Below the pieces are notes generated by a model. It was not told the DNA's origin. It did not search any database and was given only the letters and a program-made list of their open reading frames with translations. The translations under genes and the position numbers were made by a program. From Tetramitus jugosus (taxonomy: Eukaryota; Heterolobosea; Eutetramitea; Acrasida; Vahlkampfiidae): 64,000 bases of DNA. The stretch lies in assembly GCA_937625935.1 (NCBI GenBank), contig OW569378.1, positions 372,001-436,000 of the forward strand, written 5' to 3'. Positions 1 to 11,151 of this stretch are shown one piece after another. Positions within the stretch are counted from its first letter, which is position 1, and each line of letters begins with the position of its first letter.

Positions 1-67
1 TTTTTTAACATTGAGCTAAACAAATTTTTTTGGCGCCATTTTTTTTGAAAATATTGTCATTTTACAG

Positions 68-2442
68 CGGCATTGAAGAGCATGCTAGAGCTCGTGGTTT
101 TGCACCCAAAGATTTTACAACAAAATTTGAGCACAATCATACACTCAACATGTCCATTTATTGTTCATGAGGAAAGACCTGTCAGAAAGGAGCTCAGGAG
201 ACTTCTTCAGTTTATTTTCCCGATTTTGTCCGAAAACACCATGAAACCATACATAGGATTCTATGTGGCTCACGTAGGCAATGCACTCACCAGTTTATTC
301 TCCACTGTTCGTATCTTTGGTCTAGAGCTCTTGCAAATGTTGATTGAGAACTATGAGTCGCAGTGCGCGCAATACTCTGCCAAAATTTTGCCCAATTTGT
401 TCAATGTGTTTCAAATGAGAACCGCTGGTATATCATACAAGGGCAAAAATCACTCGATTCAACAAGAGCTCAGTGTGAACATCTTGGATCGATATTTGGG
501 TGTTCTATTGGAGCACAATAAGCTCAAGATTCCAAACTATGTGAGAGAGATTAGTCATCCCCTCTTTTTCCATCATTCCCATGTTCAAAACAAGCTCAAG
601 AAGGACGATTTGGATCAACAGAGAGAGTTTATGTTCGCAAGAAACAAGGTTCTGCCCCACATTGCATTCACATTCAACAGTGTGAGTGATCAGCGCATGC
701 AAATGTATCATCGATTGATTCAGAGAAAAGTTGCTGATAAGAGCAAGATTATGTTTGAGTCGGAGAAGAAGAAGCCTTTGTCATCAACTTCGTCATCCTC
801 TGATCAAGTGCCTGCTGCTGAGCAACAGCAAAAGCAACAAAAGTCCAAGGACAGCACAAAGGACTCCTCATCTCATCACGTGCTCATGCTCAGTGAAGAT
901 GTGACCAATTATAGCATGGAGACTGAACAGTCATTGAATCTGATGATTCACAAGTTTTCATCGCCACTGTCCGAGTTGTACATGGAGTTTTACTCTCCTT
1001 TGAATCCTTCCATTGTGCACAATTCTCTTCACTCCATTTATCAGCTATTGTATGCTTTGGAGGAGGTGTCAACTGATGTGATTGATACAGCAAAGATGCA
1101 AAACGATTTCCCATTCTTCAAGTACTTGAGGAGAAAGGGTGAAGTGGAGTCTCACCTCGGAAAGACGAATCACTTCTCATGCAGATCAGCATGGATCGGC
1201 ATTACGTCCTTCTTTGATATCGACGAGACAATTGTTCAATTGTTGAGCGTTTTTTGTAAGAACAGGTTTGATGGTGACGCAAGAGACTTTGCAATTCTGT
1301 TGGGTGCATTCTGGAGAGTTAGCAGATATTTGACTGAGGATGTTGAGCTCGCGTTGTGGAAGGGTTTGACAAACATTTTCCTCAATGAGTCTCATCTCTC
1401 TCTCGTCCAAACATTGATTCTGCAGTTCTTTAGCGATATTGTGTTGAAGAAACAGAAAATGACACCTGCCGTACCTATATTCAAAGTATGGGCCAAGCAA
1501 CTACCAGTCTTGTTGAGCATGATTAGTCCGGAGCAAATTGGATTGTCAAAGTTTTTGGTCTCAGCCCTCTCTGCATTCTCCAAGAGCTTGCATCAGTGTC
1601 ATTTGACACCCGATTCATTGTTCCCACTATTTGCACCTAATTTCTTCCTCGCATTGCCAAGTCAGTACCAAACTCCACTCTTGTACCTGTTGTTCCATTC
1701 TCCAGATGTTAAGATTTCGAATGATATTTTGAAGAGTATGTCTCAAATCTGTACGAGCACCAAGTGTGAATCTGGTGTGGCCAGTGTGTTGATTGAGTTT
1801 ATTGCTGTGCAGAATGAGATTAATCCCGTGGATAAGACAACTTTCTTGCTCAGTGTCATTTGTGGAAAGCCAGAGTTAATCAGTGAAATCATTGTGGCCT
1901 TTAGCAACATTGAGGATGCTCTGAATCGCATCTCTGGATTCATGTGTCACATGCTGCCAAAGGATCTGGACATGAGATTGCAATCATCTCTGTTAGCACT
2001 CGTGTACAATGCATTAGTGTGGAGAGGAGACAAGACTGCTAGCGAGAACAAGTTAACTGACAAGTTGATGAACTCTGTGTTGCCAGCTCGTCTATTCAAG
2101 TTTTATGAAGCGTGCTTTATCCATAGAGAGTTTGAAGTACTATACATACCGTTGTGTATGAACTTGTGTACGATTCACTCAAATCTGTTGGCTCATTTGT
2201 TGGAGTCCCTCTCCAAGAGCAAACAGTCAATCAGCCTCGAAATGACTCTGACCCTACTCAAATCACTATCCAACACCACTGTTCAACAACATGCCACTCT
2301 ATGGAACCAACTATATGTGCATTTGACTCATCTGGTGAAAAAGGAACTCAAGGACACTGCGAATGTCTCTAACCTGGGTGACTCACTCCATCACATCCAT
2401 TCCCAAATGATATTGCACCAAATTGAAGGAACAAAAAAATAA
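68..2442 (+). CDS. TEX10/Ipi1-like pre-rRNA processing protein, 3' exon (5' partial)
   Basis: Large alpha-helical HEAT-type protein. Residues ~1-110 match the Ipi1/TEX10 N-terminal domain: a helix pair ending in LKSMLELVVLHP, then VRKELRRLLQFIFP, then MKPYIGFYVAHVGNAL followed by the LLQMLIENY helix, in the same order as TEX10 (LKDLLSQYP, VRLAAVQLLQFLAP, PFFPLVSAHLSSAM, LDILLEQYP). TEX10/Ipi1 belongs to the Rix1/PELP1 complex, which acts in the nucleolus on ITS2 processing and 60S maturation. The frame is open upstream of any ATG and runs into a pyrimidine-rich ...cattttacag acceptor at 58-67, so the first coding exon lies left of the window. Residues ~235-270 form a Ser/Gln/Lys-rich linker. 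The stop at 2440-2442 is followed by an A-rich tail. Family assignment is good; function is inferred from the family. Confidence 0.75.
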
Positions 2443-2949
2443 AAACTTCTGGAAGGAACACGTTTCCCACATGAAAAAAAAGCAAATGGCGATTGGAAAC
2501 ATCAAAAAGTAAATTCTTGGTTGTTACGAGCAAGGAGAATGGATCCTTGATGCTATGGGTGCTCAGACTTGAGTTCTCATACATTAGGAGGAGTATGACG
2601 TGCTACTTCGATTTCATTAGCTGCGATCATAAATAATTACTTGCGTCTCAACTGAACCTTAGTCCAATAACCGCTCTCACGTCTCGCAGATGCCAATCTC
2701 CTTTTTTCAAAAACAATTCAATTTATCCCACAGAGATTTTTTGAGTGATTTCAAATTTGACTTGATCAGTTCTGGATGATTGATTCATAAACTATTGTTT
2801 CTACATGATGAGAAAATAGTTAGCCTCTCCACCAAGAAGTATCAGGAGGGGTCTGATGATTTGTGATTACTCAACACTATGGCGTCATCCACTGATTCGA
2901 ACACAAGTTTTTTTGCTTCATTGCTCATTGACAATTTGAGGTCTCTCAT
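2443..2949. other. Intergenic region between convergent genes
   Basis: This 507-bp AT-rich gap separates the stop of the TEX10-like gene from the stop of the ankyrin gene on the other strand. It presumably holds two 3' UTRs. I see no convincing reading frame, RNA gene or repeat in it. A GGTTCGAGT stretch near 2968 looks like a tRNA T-loop but has no matching cloverleaf around it. Confidence 0.5.
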
Positions 2950-4170
2950 TCAGACCGAAGAACTGTTTGGGTTCGAGTGTTAGAGTGAACGAACCATTGG
3001 AACCAAAAATTTCAAATCTCAATGTCGATACTTACTTTGTTGAGTAATCTTCGTGAGGTATGTTCGACGTTCGGATATTGACCTTTCAATAGCAGTTGAT
3101 AACATCCGAATAGTGATATCAGTCTTGCGTATCTGAATGAACTTCATGAAGTTTCGAACATCGTCACGAAGAACGAGATGAAGGAGTGGTGGCAGATCGA
3201 TTTTCACTTGCTTATTCTTGAGCAACACGTCAAGTACATCGTCTGCTCCCACGGAGCAAGCAATGAACAACGGGGTTCGAAAATGACCTCTTATCAAATT
3301 GACATCGATGCCACACTGATCGATCAAATACTGGAGACAACGCACAGCATTGTACTGACTCGCGAGATGAATTGGATGTTGTCTCTGTGAAGGCGGGTCT
3401 TCTGTTGCAGATATCATCCTTGGATCTGCACCATTCTCAACCAACCACCGCAACACATGGATATGATCACCAGGGATACAGCGCTGTATCGGAGTTGTTC
3501 CACTTGTCGTATGATAATTATTCATATTCTCTCCATGTTCCACAAGCATTTTCACACAGTTTAATTGACCAAACGCAGCTGCCACATGAATCGCTCGTTC
3601 GCCCATTCGAGTTTCCGCAGTATAATCTGCTCCATTGTCCAACAACACTCGCATACACTTGTCATGACCCAACCGTGCACAATAGTGCAATGGAGTGCGC
3701 TTCATAAAGTATTTTCTGTTAACACTTGCTCTCATCTTGATCAAATACTCTAGAATCTCATGCTGTCCATATTCGCATGCAGCGAACAACAGAGTCTTTC
3801 TGCGATTTGGAGTATAGTCTGCATACATTGAACTACTGGAGTGAAATATGCAAAGAAATCGATTCATATCACACTGTTTCACAGATTGTGGACTTTGAGA
3901 AGCATCATCAGAAAAACATTGGGCCATATCTTGCATAATTGTGTTATAAATTTCGCGAAGAGTCGGGGGTGGATTCTCTGCAGAATACTGAGCCTGCGGT
4001 GCCTCGATCATTGAAAAAAATTGAAACACAGTACCATCTGAGGAGGTAATGGTCGTAGTAGGGTTAAAACCTGCTTGAAGAGTGGGTAGTACCAAGTCAT
4101 TCATCGATGAATGACTACGTTCATCACTTGAACCGTGCAACCATAGTTGTCTACAATTCAGAGAGAACAT
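2950..4170 (-). CDS. Ankyrin-repeat protein, tandem paralogue A
   Basis: The central ~250 residues carry about six ankyrin repeats (RTPLHYCARLGHDKCMRVLL, ERAIHVAAAFGQ, HPIHLASQYNAVRCLQYLI and others). The same repeats, with the same unusual C-D-M-x-R-F-L and S-S-M-Y-A-D-Y-T-P lead-in, occur in the neighbouring gene at 4671-6591, so the two are tandem duplicates. I start at the ATG at 4170 because the MFSLN start matches the paralogue's first residues; an upstream in-frame ATG at 4206 would add a hydrophobic stretch (PLLLL). A GTAAGT donor and an AG acceptor define a 73-nt intron at 2963-3035; exon 2 adds only ILRSE and a stop. The paralogue has an intron of the same length at the same place. 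Ankyrin repeats bind proteins; the partner is unknown. Confidence 0.75.
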
Positions 4171-4206
4171 CATGGTAGTCGTCAATAGCAATAGCGGAAA
4201 AAACAT

Positions 4207-4670
4207 GTTTAGGGTCTGTCTTTCTTTTTTTTTGGTTTGGAATTTTGCTGCGTAGCAAAGTTGAGTCTGTTATGCTGCCACAGAAAATGATCACCAATCA
4301 TGGAATGTGATGTATGATGTTAATAAGCTTTATTTATGTTAATAATTGAAATTGTGTTATGTATCCAATCCCTGCCCAATCTTATGTGAAATTCTTCTTC
4401 TTGGCCCTGTTCAATAAAAAATAAACCACCCGAATGGCGCGAACACCGAATTAAGTGTCAAAGTGCACCGCACCTAAACTATATGACGACTGCTTTGGAG
4501 TGCGCACTCCGAAAGGAGGTGACAACTACACACCACAGTCTAAAACCACGACACCAGAGCATCATGGTGAGATCTCACTCCGAACGAAGCACTAATAAAA
4601 GTCGGTGTTAGTAAAACATGTTGTTCAATAAGAGTCGCTCGATTGAAAAAGCAGGTCGTCCTCACACGGT
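4207..4670. other. Intergenic region with short palindromes
   Basis: This 464-bp gap separates the two tandem ankyrin genes and should hold the 3' UTR of one and the promoter of the other. It contains two perfect palindromes, GGAGTGCGCACTCC at 4497-4510 and GTGAGATCTCAC at about 4567-4578. The second is followed by TCCGAAC and the first by GAAAGG, so both sit in a CTCCGAA-like context. I found no open reading frame of note. Confidence 0.5.
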
Positions 4671-6591
4671 TCACTTGCTGAACAAAAGGGCGAGCTCAAC
4701 ATCCACTGCGGATGACAAGGACAAAGCACACCAACTCCCCTCTCGTATTCATCCACCCATCTATAAATAAATACATACCTCTTTGAGCCATCTTGGCAAT
4801 ATTCGTTCGACCGAAACGCTCCGAAGTTTTCGCTATTCTCGACAGTGACATACTGGCATTCTTGCTCCTCCGAATCAACTTCATACTGTTCTGAGCGTCG
4901 TCCCGAGTGAAGAGATGATGGAATGGCCTAGCGCCCAGATAATCTCTCAGCGATACATCTGTTTCTGCCTTCTTGAGCAACACGTCAATCACGTTGTCTG
5001 CTCCCACGGAGCAAGCAATGTGCAACGGTGTTCTCTTCTTCTCATCTCTCAAATTGACATGGATGCCACACTGATCAATCAAATACTGGAGACAACGCAC
5101 AGCATTGTACTGACTTGCCACATGAATCGGCAACAGTTGTCTCTGCAGATTATGATTTGATAGAGTGTTCGTCGCAAGTGCCTTGATGATGGCTTCGTGA
5201 TCAAAGCGACCAACCATTGGATCTGCACCATTCTCAACCAACCACCGCAATACGTGCACATGATCACCAGGGATACAGCACTGCAACGGAGTCGTTCCAT
5301 TCGTCGTATAATTAATATTCACATTCTCTCCGTGTTCCACAAGCATCTTTACGCAACTCAAATGACCAAACGCAGCTGCCACATGAATCACTCGATTGCC
5401 CATCTCAGTCTCCGCAGTATAATCTGCTCCATTGTCCAACAACAGTCGCATACACTTGTCGTGGCCCAACCGTGCACAATAGTGCAATGGAGTGCGATAC
5501 GTCTTGTACGTCGTGTTCACACGAGCCTTCATTCGTATCAAGTACTCTAGAATCTCATGCTGTCCATACATGGATGCCATGGACAACAGAGTCGGTGGAG
5601 CCTGTTGCTGCTGCTGCTGCTGTTGTTGTCCAAGATCAGGAGTATAGTCTGCATACATTGAGCTATTGGAGTGGAACACTCGTAAAAATCGACTCATATC
5701 ACACTGTTTCACTGGAATTTCCGCTGAGGCATTGACAGACATCCATGAAGGTGAAGACTGTGGCTTCTGCTCTTGTTCTTGATGTTGTTTTCTACTCTCT
5801 GAATAACACTTGTGCATTTCAACGGCAATTGCTCGATAAATCAGTGGAAGAGGCATGAAATTGACTGTTCTCCAGCGATTCAAATCGAAAAAACCATAAT
5901 CACCATCAACACCACCACCAATACTATTACTACTACTACTACTACTATTATTCATACTGTTACTGTTAACAGGTGAAGATAACCACACTTGTTGAAAATG
6001 TGCCTTTTCTTCACTCGTCGTTGCCAACAACAATTGTTCTCTATTGTCTATTGTTGTTGTTGTTGTAGTATGACTAGTATGACTAGTAGTATGACTAGTA
6101 GTAGTAGTAGGAGTGGCATCATGGTCCATATCAGATGATGCATCACTATCACTAAACTCACTCTGTTCTTCTTCTTCTTCTTGACTACTATTATTCTCAT
6201 CATCACTATTTTTTGATTGTTCATCAAAGTCAATCGTATGAGTCGCTTCAACAACAATAGAAACAATTGGATTGGAAACCGCCTCAAAATCATCCCAATT
6301 TTTTCTTCTCTTCTTTCGCTTATTCTCATTATCATCATCATCATGATTGTTACTGTTACTGTTAATGTTACTGTTGCTATCGAATGAAATGGTTTCCATA
6401 AACAATCTCTTATTTGGAGTCATGGACAAACGACTACTACTATTAGTAATACTAGTAATACTACTACGACTAGGACTATTACTACTTGATGATGGAGAAA
6501 AAGAGGAAGTAATAGAAAAAGAGGGTGATGATGATGATGATGTGATGATAGTCTTAGTAGAGTTGTTCTGATGATTGTTGAGAGAGAACAT
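4671..6591 (-). CDS. Ankyrin-repeat protein, tandem paralogue B
   Basis: The first ~230 residues are low-complexity Ser/Asn/Thr/acidic sequence with a basic KRKKRRKNWDD patch that could act as a nuclear localisation signal. A short conserved block (CDMSRFLRVFHSNSSMYADY) follows, interrupted by a Gln tract of nine, and then about seven ankyrin repeats (RTPLHYCARLGHDKCMRLLL, RTPLHIACSVGADNVIDVLL). The repeats are near-identical to paralogue A at 2950-4170. A GTATGT donor and ...ccgcag acceptor give a 73-nt intron at 4706-4778; the last exon encodes VDVELALLFSK and a stop. Without splicing the frame would run on into unrelated residues, and the conserved intron position in A supports splicing. 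This is probably a protein-interaction scaffold; no partner can be inferred. Confidence 0.8.
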
Positions 6592-7214
6592 GTTTTTTTG
6601 TTGTTGTTGTTATTGTTGTTATTAACACTGACAGTTGAGGTGAGTAGGAGGAGGTTTAGATTGTTGGGTTCAATAATGAACTTTGAGAAGTAGCAAAGAG
6701 AGAAAAGTTGTTTGAGGGAGGAAGAATTTTTTTTTGTGGTTGTTGGTTGTTGTTGTGGTTGTTGTTTGAGGATAATATTGGTTCTGTTGTTGGTTGGTGG
6801 AAAGGCCTTTTTGGATGGGGCGGAAACAGAGTCTCTTCGGCCCGAAGTTCGAACAAAAAAGATTTTCCTTTGCGGTTCAACCAACGCAACAAGCGGATCA
6901 ATGGCGATTTACAATTGAAAAAAAATTCCTTGGTAGTGGATGATGGAAAGGGAGTTCATGTTCGTTTGGGCCCATAGACATCCATTTGTCACAAAAAGGA
7001 CAAGGCCAACAAAACATTTACTTGGGTGCCAAATATTAGATGAGAAGGAAAAAGCAACGATGGCTGAACGAATTTTATGTCCAAGGAAGATAAGGAAGTG
7101 AGCGAAACGCCACTCTTGATTGAATTTTTCTCTCACCGAGCAACGAAGTGACACAGACTGATTGTCACACTATTCCTGATCACTACTCAAGCGCAAGTTA
7201 TTCCGCTCTCTAGT
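6592..7214. other. Intergenic / promoter region
   Basis: This 623-bp gap lies upstream of ankyrin paralogue B and downstream of the G-alpha gene, both on the minus strand. It contains GTT-triplet and G/T-rich runs (6598-6640, 6725-6790) that open spurious frames on both strands. I see no gene with sensible composition. Confidence 0.45.
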
Positions 7215-8834
7215 TCACCTCTTTTCAGCCAATATTATCTTTGTCCTTTCAAAGACGTTCCTGACGTCCTCTGGATCGATGATGGACGATACGAGCACAT
7301 GCAACTTTTTCTTGCTGTGCGCTTTGCTTCGCACCTGATCAAATCGCTTTTGATAGAGACCACTGATGAAATCAATGGCATCGTTTGGATCAGTGGACCC
7401 AGAATAAGCACTAAACTGTTGCTTTAGCTGCTCTGCATTGAATTTCTCTAGAAAAACATCCTTCTTGTTCAGTACGAGAATGAACTTGATCTTCTTCTGA
7501 CTGAAACCAATCTGTCTTAATGTCTGCTCAAACACATCCAAGCTGTCCTTCATCATGTTCATTTCTGATGGTGTAGCTGATGGTGACGTTGGCGATGTAG
7601 TGAGAGATGAACCAGACGAGGAGGAAACTGGTGACGTCGGTAGAGAGGACCATGAGGGTGAAGATGCAGACACGGCTGACATGACGACACCGCTGCCACC
7701 ACTTACAGAAAGATTCTTGTTGTACTCTGACAGAGAGGCAAAATAGAACAGGGCATCTACATCGTTTGAATTGTGGTGCCATCTGGACTGCTCTGTCTTA
7801 TGACCACTCAAATCAAAAATCTTGACCTGGAAGTGGTCCAACTTTAGCTTTGAAATATCGACGCCACCAGTGGGCTTATACGACTGCAAAATGTCCATAT
7901 CGGACGGCACATAATCCGGTGGACACAATCGCTCCAAACTTCGCTGTGTCAGGAATTTGGAGATGCCTTCCGTGTGCTTTGCTCTCTCAATGAGACAATT
8001 TCGAAAGAAGGGTACTTGAAATAGCTTACACACCGTATCAGACACTTGTTTATCATAGTAAATGGAGGCACGTGTGTGCAGTGTCATATCACCCTCACAT
8101 ATCCTCTCAATTCTCTGAATTTTTTCCTCTTCGACACTCGCGTAATCCGCGCTGCTCTTCATTGGCAACAAACCACAATGGCGGCAGTATTTAATTGTCC
8201 GATAGAACAACAAAAGAATGTTACTGTAGATGATGTTTCGAAAATTGTCGAGTTCTTCTTGGGACCACGTAGTTCCCGATGCACTCTTCATAGCTTTCAA
8301 CCAACTACTCTTTCCAGAGTCTTCTGCACCCAGAATCAACACTTTTAATGGTTTTCCATGTTGACTCGATGATGACGATGACGATGATGATTGTTTGTCC
8401 AAGCGCGCGAAACTAATTCTCCGAATTATCCCCATCGATGTACGCGAATGTTTTTGATTGGCACCAATGGTGCTTTGACTGCCACTGGACGGTGGCGTCA
8501 AACTATTGCCACTGTTCTCTTTGCTGAGACTTGTCATTGTAGTAGTCGTAGTAGTCGTAGTTGTTGTTGTAGTTGTTGTAGATGATGATGATGATGCACC
8601 ACCTCGGCCAAAACCTTGTAAGGCACCTAATCCCATGAATGAAACGCTGGCACGGCCTTGTCTTGCATTGCCAATACTGTTATTGTTGAAATTATGATTA
8701 TTGTTATTCGTGTTATTCGTGTTGTTGACAGAGATGGAAGGATTATTGTTGTTGTTGTTGTTGGTGCTGAGTGATCCTCTCCGATTTTTCTTGTGGTTGG
8801 GTATTTCTTCAGAATGGGATTGATGTTGACCCAT
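7215..8834 (-). CDS. Heterotrimeric G-protein alpha subunit with non-canonical catalytic residues
   Basis: A G-alpha domain fills residues ~160-539 after a ~155-residue Asn/Ser/Thr-rich extension. Visible motifs are G1 GAEDSGKSS (~169), the switch I region DILQSYKPTGG, G3 DLSGHKTEQSRW (~341), G4 LVLNKKD (~454) and an SSIIDPEDVRNVF segment equivalent to the TCAT box. The protein starts MGQHQS, which fits an N-myristoylation signal and membrane attachment. Two residues needed for GTP hydrolysis in typical G-alpha appear replaced: the switch I Arg (Tyr in this alignment) and the G3 Gln (His). A Ser/Pro/Thr-rich insert of ~60 residues lies between G3 and G4. GPCR coupling is inferred from the family; slow or absent hydrolysis is a prediction from the substitutions. 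Confidence 0.88.
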   Translation of the reverse strand: MGQHQSHSEEIPNHKKNRRGSLSTNNNNNNNPSISVNNTNNTNNNNHNFNNNSIGNARQGRASVSFMGLGALQGFGRGGASSSSSTTTTTTTTTTTTTTMTSLSKENSGNSLTPPSSGSQSTIGANQKHSRTSMGIIRRISFARLDKQSSSSSSSSSQHGKPLKVLILGAEDSGKSSWLKAMKSASGTTWSQEELDNFRNIIYSNILLLFYRTIKYCRHCGLLPMKSSADYASVEEEKIQRIERICEGDMTLHTRASIYYDKQVSDTVCKLFQVPFFRNCLIERAKHTEGISKFLTQRSLERLCPPDYVPSDMDILQSYKPTGGVDISKLKLDHFQVKIFDLSGHKTEQSRWHHNSNDVDALFYFASLSEYNKNLSVSGGSGVVMSAVSASSPSWSSLPTSPVSSSSGSSLTTSPTSPSATPSEMNMMKDSLDVFEQTLRQIGFSQKKIKFILVLNKKDVFLEKFNAEQLKQQFSAYSGSTDPNDAIDFISGLYQKRFDQVRSKAHSKKKLHVLVSSIIDPEDVRNVFERTKIILAEKR

Positions 8835-9301
8835 GAGCTCTTTTAATGTTGTTCCTTTGGTTAGTACTGTTGGTTATTTGTTATGTTGTTGGTGTGTTGT
8901 GTTGGTTTTTTTTGATGGGATTCTTATTGGCGCGCATTCAAATGTCAAAAATTACAAAAAAGGGCACCAGAGTTCGTGGGAGTAATCTTTCTGCAAATAG
9001 AGCTCGAATTCTCGATTGGCATAATTGAAACTGGCAGTTGCAACTGGCAATGTGTTTGGGTTGATGATGTGCTTCAATTATTCTTTCAGAAATTGTTTTT
9101 ACTTTATTCCCAACCAGAATGATATTGGTGCATGTCGGGCTCCCTGGAAATTGAGATGACACATAAATGTGGGTATCTATCTCGCGCCAAAACAAAATGT
9201 ACGAACAGCTGCATGACGATCGGCGGCCTGATTGCGAGAAAAAAATCAATTTTTGTCTGTAGCTGCGGAGCCATAATTACTACATTCCCTATCCCCATAT
9301 C
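8835..9301. promoter_or_regulatory. Divergent promoter region
   Basis: This 467-bp gap separates the divergent starts of the G-alpha gene (minus) and the coiled-coil gene (plus), so it should hold both promoters. It is AT-rich, with GTTGTTG runs near 8840-8905 and a GGCGCGC patch at about 8929-8935. No defined element or small gene is evident. Confidence 0.4.
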
Positions 9302-10804
9302 ATGATGAAATCAAATCATAGCTCTCTTTCTTTTTTGAGCTCAAAGAGTCCTGGTTCCTCCCATTCCATGCGTCAGGACAGTTCGCCAGATCGAATCGTT
9401 CGCCACGCAATGAAAGAACTAGAAGAAGAACAATTGTTTCATCCGATTGACGATGAAACGAATGAACATGACGAGAGAGATAGAGTTGCAATGGCAATTA
9501 TAGCTGAGATAAACACGAGTGGAATACAGAGCATCAAGCATGAAATTCCAGAGTCAATGTACATGTTTTACATTTTCCTGTATTTGTTTAATGTGTTAAT
9601 TTATTGTCTAACTTGCTGATATTTGTTCTTGATGATCAGAGATGTATTGACTCAATTTCGGGAACGGTGCTCCATGAGGGGTCAATATCAGTTGTGTGAA
9701 GCCATTACAAAGGTTATAGAGCTATTAAAGGAAGAAAATGATCAACTTCATGTCAAACAATTGTACAAACAACAAGAAAAGGATAGAATGGCTTTGGTAG
9801 AGGCATATACACAAGAAAATGAGGAGTTTATCAATGATTGGACCAACAAGATTGAATTTTTGAAGGCCGAGATTGAAACAATGAAACAAGCTCTTTTCGC
9901 GCGACATTCACAAGAAATGGAAGAGTTTATCAATACGTATCATGAGGAACTGCGTCATCGAACTCCCAAATTCTCAAAGCAATTATTGAATCTAAGGAAA
10001 ATACAAGAAACTTTGGCAAAGAAGAGGGATTTTGCAGAAGCATTGAGAGTGAAGAAAACTGCTGATGCCTTACAAAATGAGGAATTAGTTCGTTTGAGTA
10101 TGGATCAGGGAGAACGGTTCGAGAAGAAGAGAACTGCTCTAATTGTAAAACATAGGCAAGAGATGGACGGATTGGAGTTGCGTCTGAGAAGGGAACTGAG
10201 AGAAATGGAATTACAGAGAGACCGTGAATTCTCCAAAATGAATCAGAGGCACAACAACATTAAGCAAACAATTCTGGGTCAGCACTCTCTGACGGAATCC
10301 AAAGCAAAGGCGTTTCTGAGTAAGAAGAAACAGGAAAAATCAGTTCAAGTGCAAGATTCATGGAATAAGTCGCTCCCTGATTCTTCCTACCTCTGGGCTA
10401 CTACTAATATTAAGAGCGAAAGTTATCAGTCTCGGCCCTTTACAGTCCCTATTCCCGTTCCGTGCGATCCATCCTCGTTTTCAGAGATTACAAAATCTGT
10501 TGTCAATAGCATCCTCCAGAAGGAAAGAACATCACAGAAAGGCTCCAGATCGACCTCATTGAATCATTCAATGAATAGTAGTAATTACCGAGGCAACAGA
10601 GCGAATCGAAAACTGAATATGAGCGATTGCAACATCGTGATCCCACCTCGAAATGAGAAGAGAATCGGTGGACAGTCTCCTTTGTCTCCTATTAGGACAT
10701 CTCTTGTCATATCAGATAAATCCAGTCCTGTTGGAAGTAAACGGCAACTCCATAACTCTCCCAAGCACCTTCATGTGAGCCTCACTCAACTTAACCAAAA
10801 GTAA
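9302..10804 (+). CDS. Coiled-coil protein
   Basis: The gene has two exons: a GTACATG donor and ...gatgatcag acceptor remove 81 nt (9559-9639), joining ...IPES-I-DVLTQF in frame to give 473 residues. From ~residue 85 to ~310 it is almost entirely helical and charged, with heptad patterning. It includes a conserved-looking block (HSQEMEEFINTYHEEL, then KFSKQLLNLRKIQETLAKK, then FAEALRVKKTADAL) repeated in looser form later (KHRQEMDGLELRLRREL). The C-terminal ~160 residues are Ser/Asn/Arg-rich and disordered. Long coiled coils with paired RHxxEM-type helices are common in flagellar or centrosomal proteins of flagellated protists, but I do not recognise a named family. No transmembrane or catalytic motif is seen. 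Confidence 0.75.
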
Positions 10805-11151
10805 AGTATCAATATACTTCGAGTTCAAAGTCAAAAAGAGGGCTTCTCTCCCAAAGAACGGCGAAACAATGCATGCAAGGTTGAATATTGGGAACAGGTT
10901 TTTGCTGGCCGGGTTCTCAAAAAAGTTTTTGTGAGCGATTCGGTTGTTTTTGCCAAAGTGAGTCACTCGGTGCCTACTTTCTTGCCGAGCAGTCTTTTTT
11001 GCTCTGACTGGAATACCTGAATACCACGCCTTGACAGACAAGTATTTAAGAATTAGAAGAGATGAAAGTTACTTCTTTGGTTCAAGCAAAACAAACAAAC
11101 GATTCCAATAACTCATAAAAGAAATCAGAATACAAAGGAGTACCTCAAAAC
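10805..11151. promoter_or_regulatory. Intergenic promoter region
   Basis: This 347-bp stretch runs from the coiled-coil gene's stop to the next start on the same strand. A TATTTAAG element at about 11043-11050 sits ~105 bp before the downstream ATG and could be a TATA-like box. An open frame on the minus strand here lacks an ATG and looks spurious. Confidence 0.35.

Noticed and set aside
2950-2990. tRNA-like T-loop (GGTTCGAGT) near 2968
   Set aside because: No matching acceptor stem, anticodon arm or D-arm can be found around it, and it lies in an inferred intron.
6420-6884. Low-complexity frame on the minus strand upstream of ankyrin paralogue B
   Set aside because: It is made of Asn/Leu/Val runs from triplet repeats overlapping the ankyrin start and has no folded segment.
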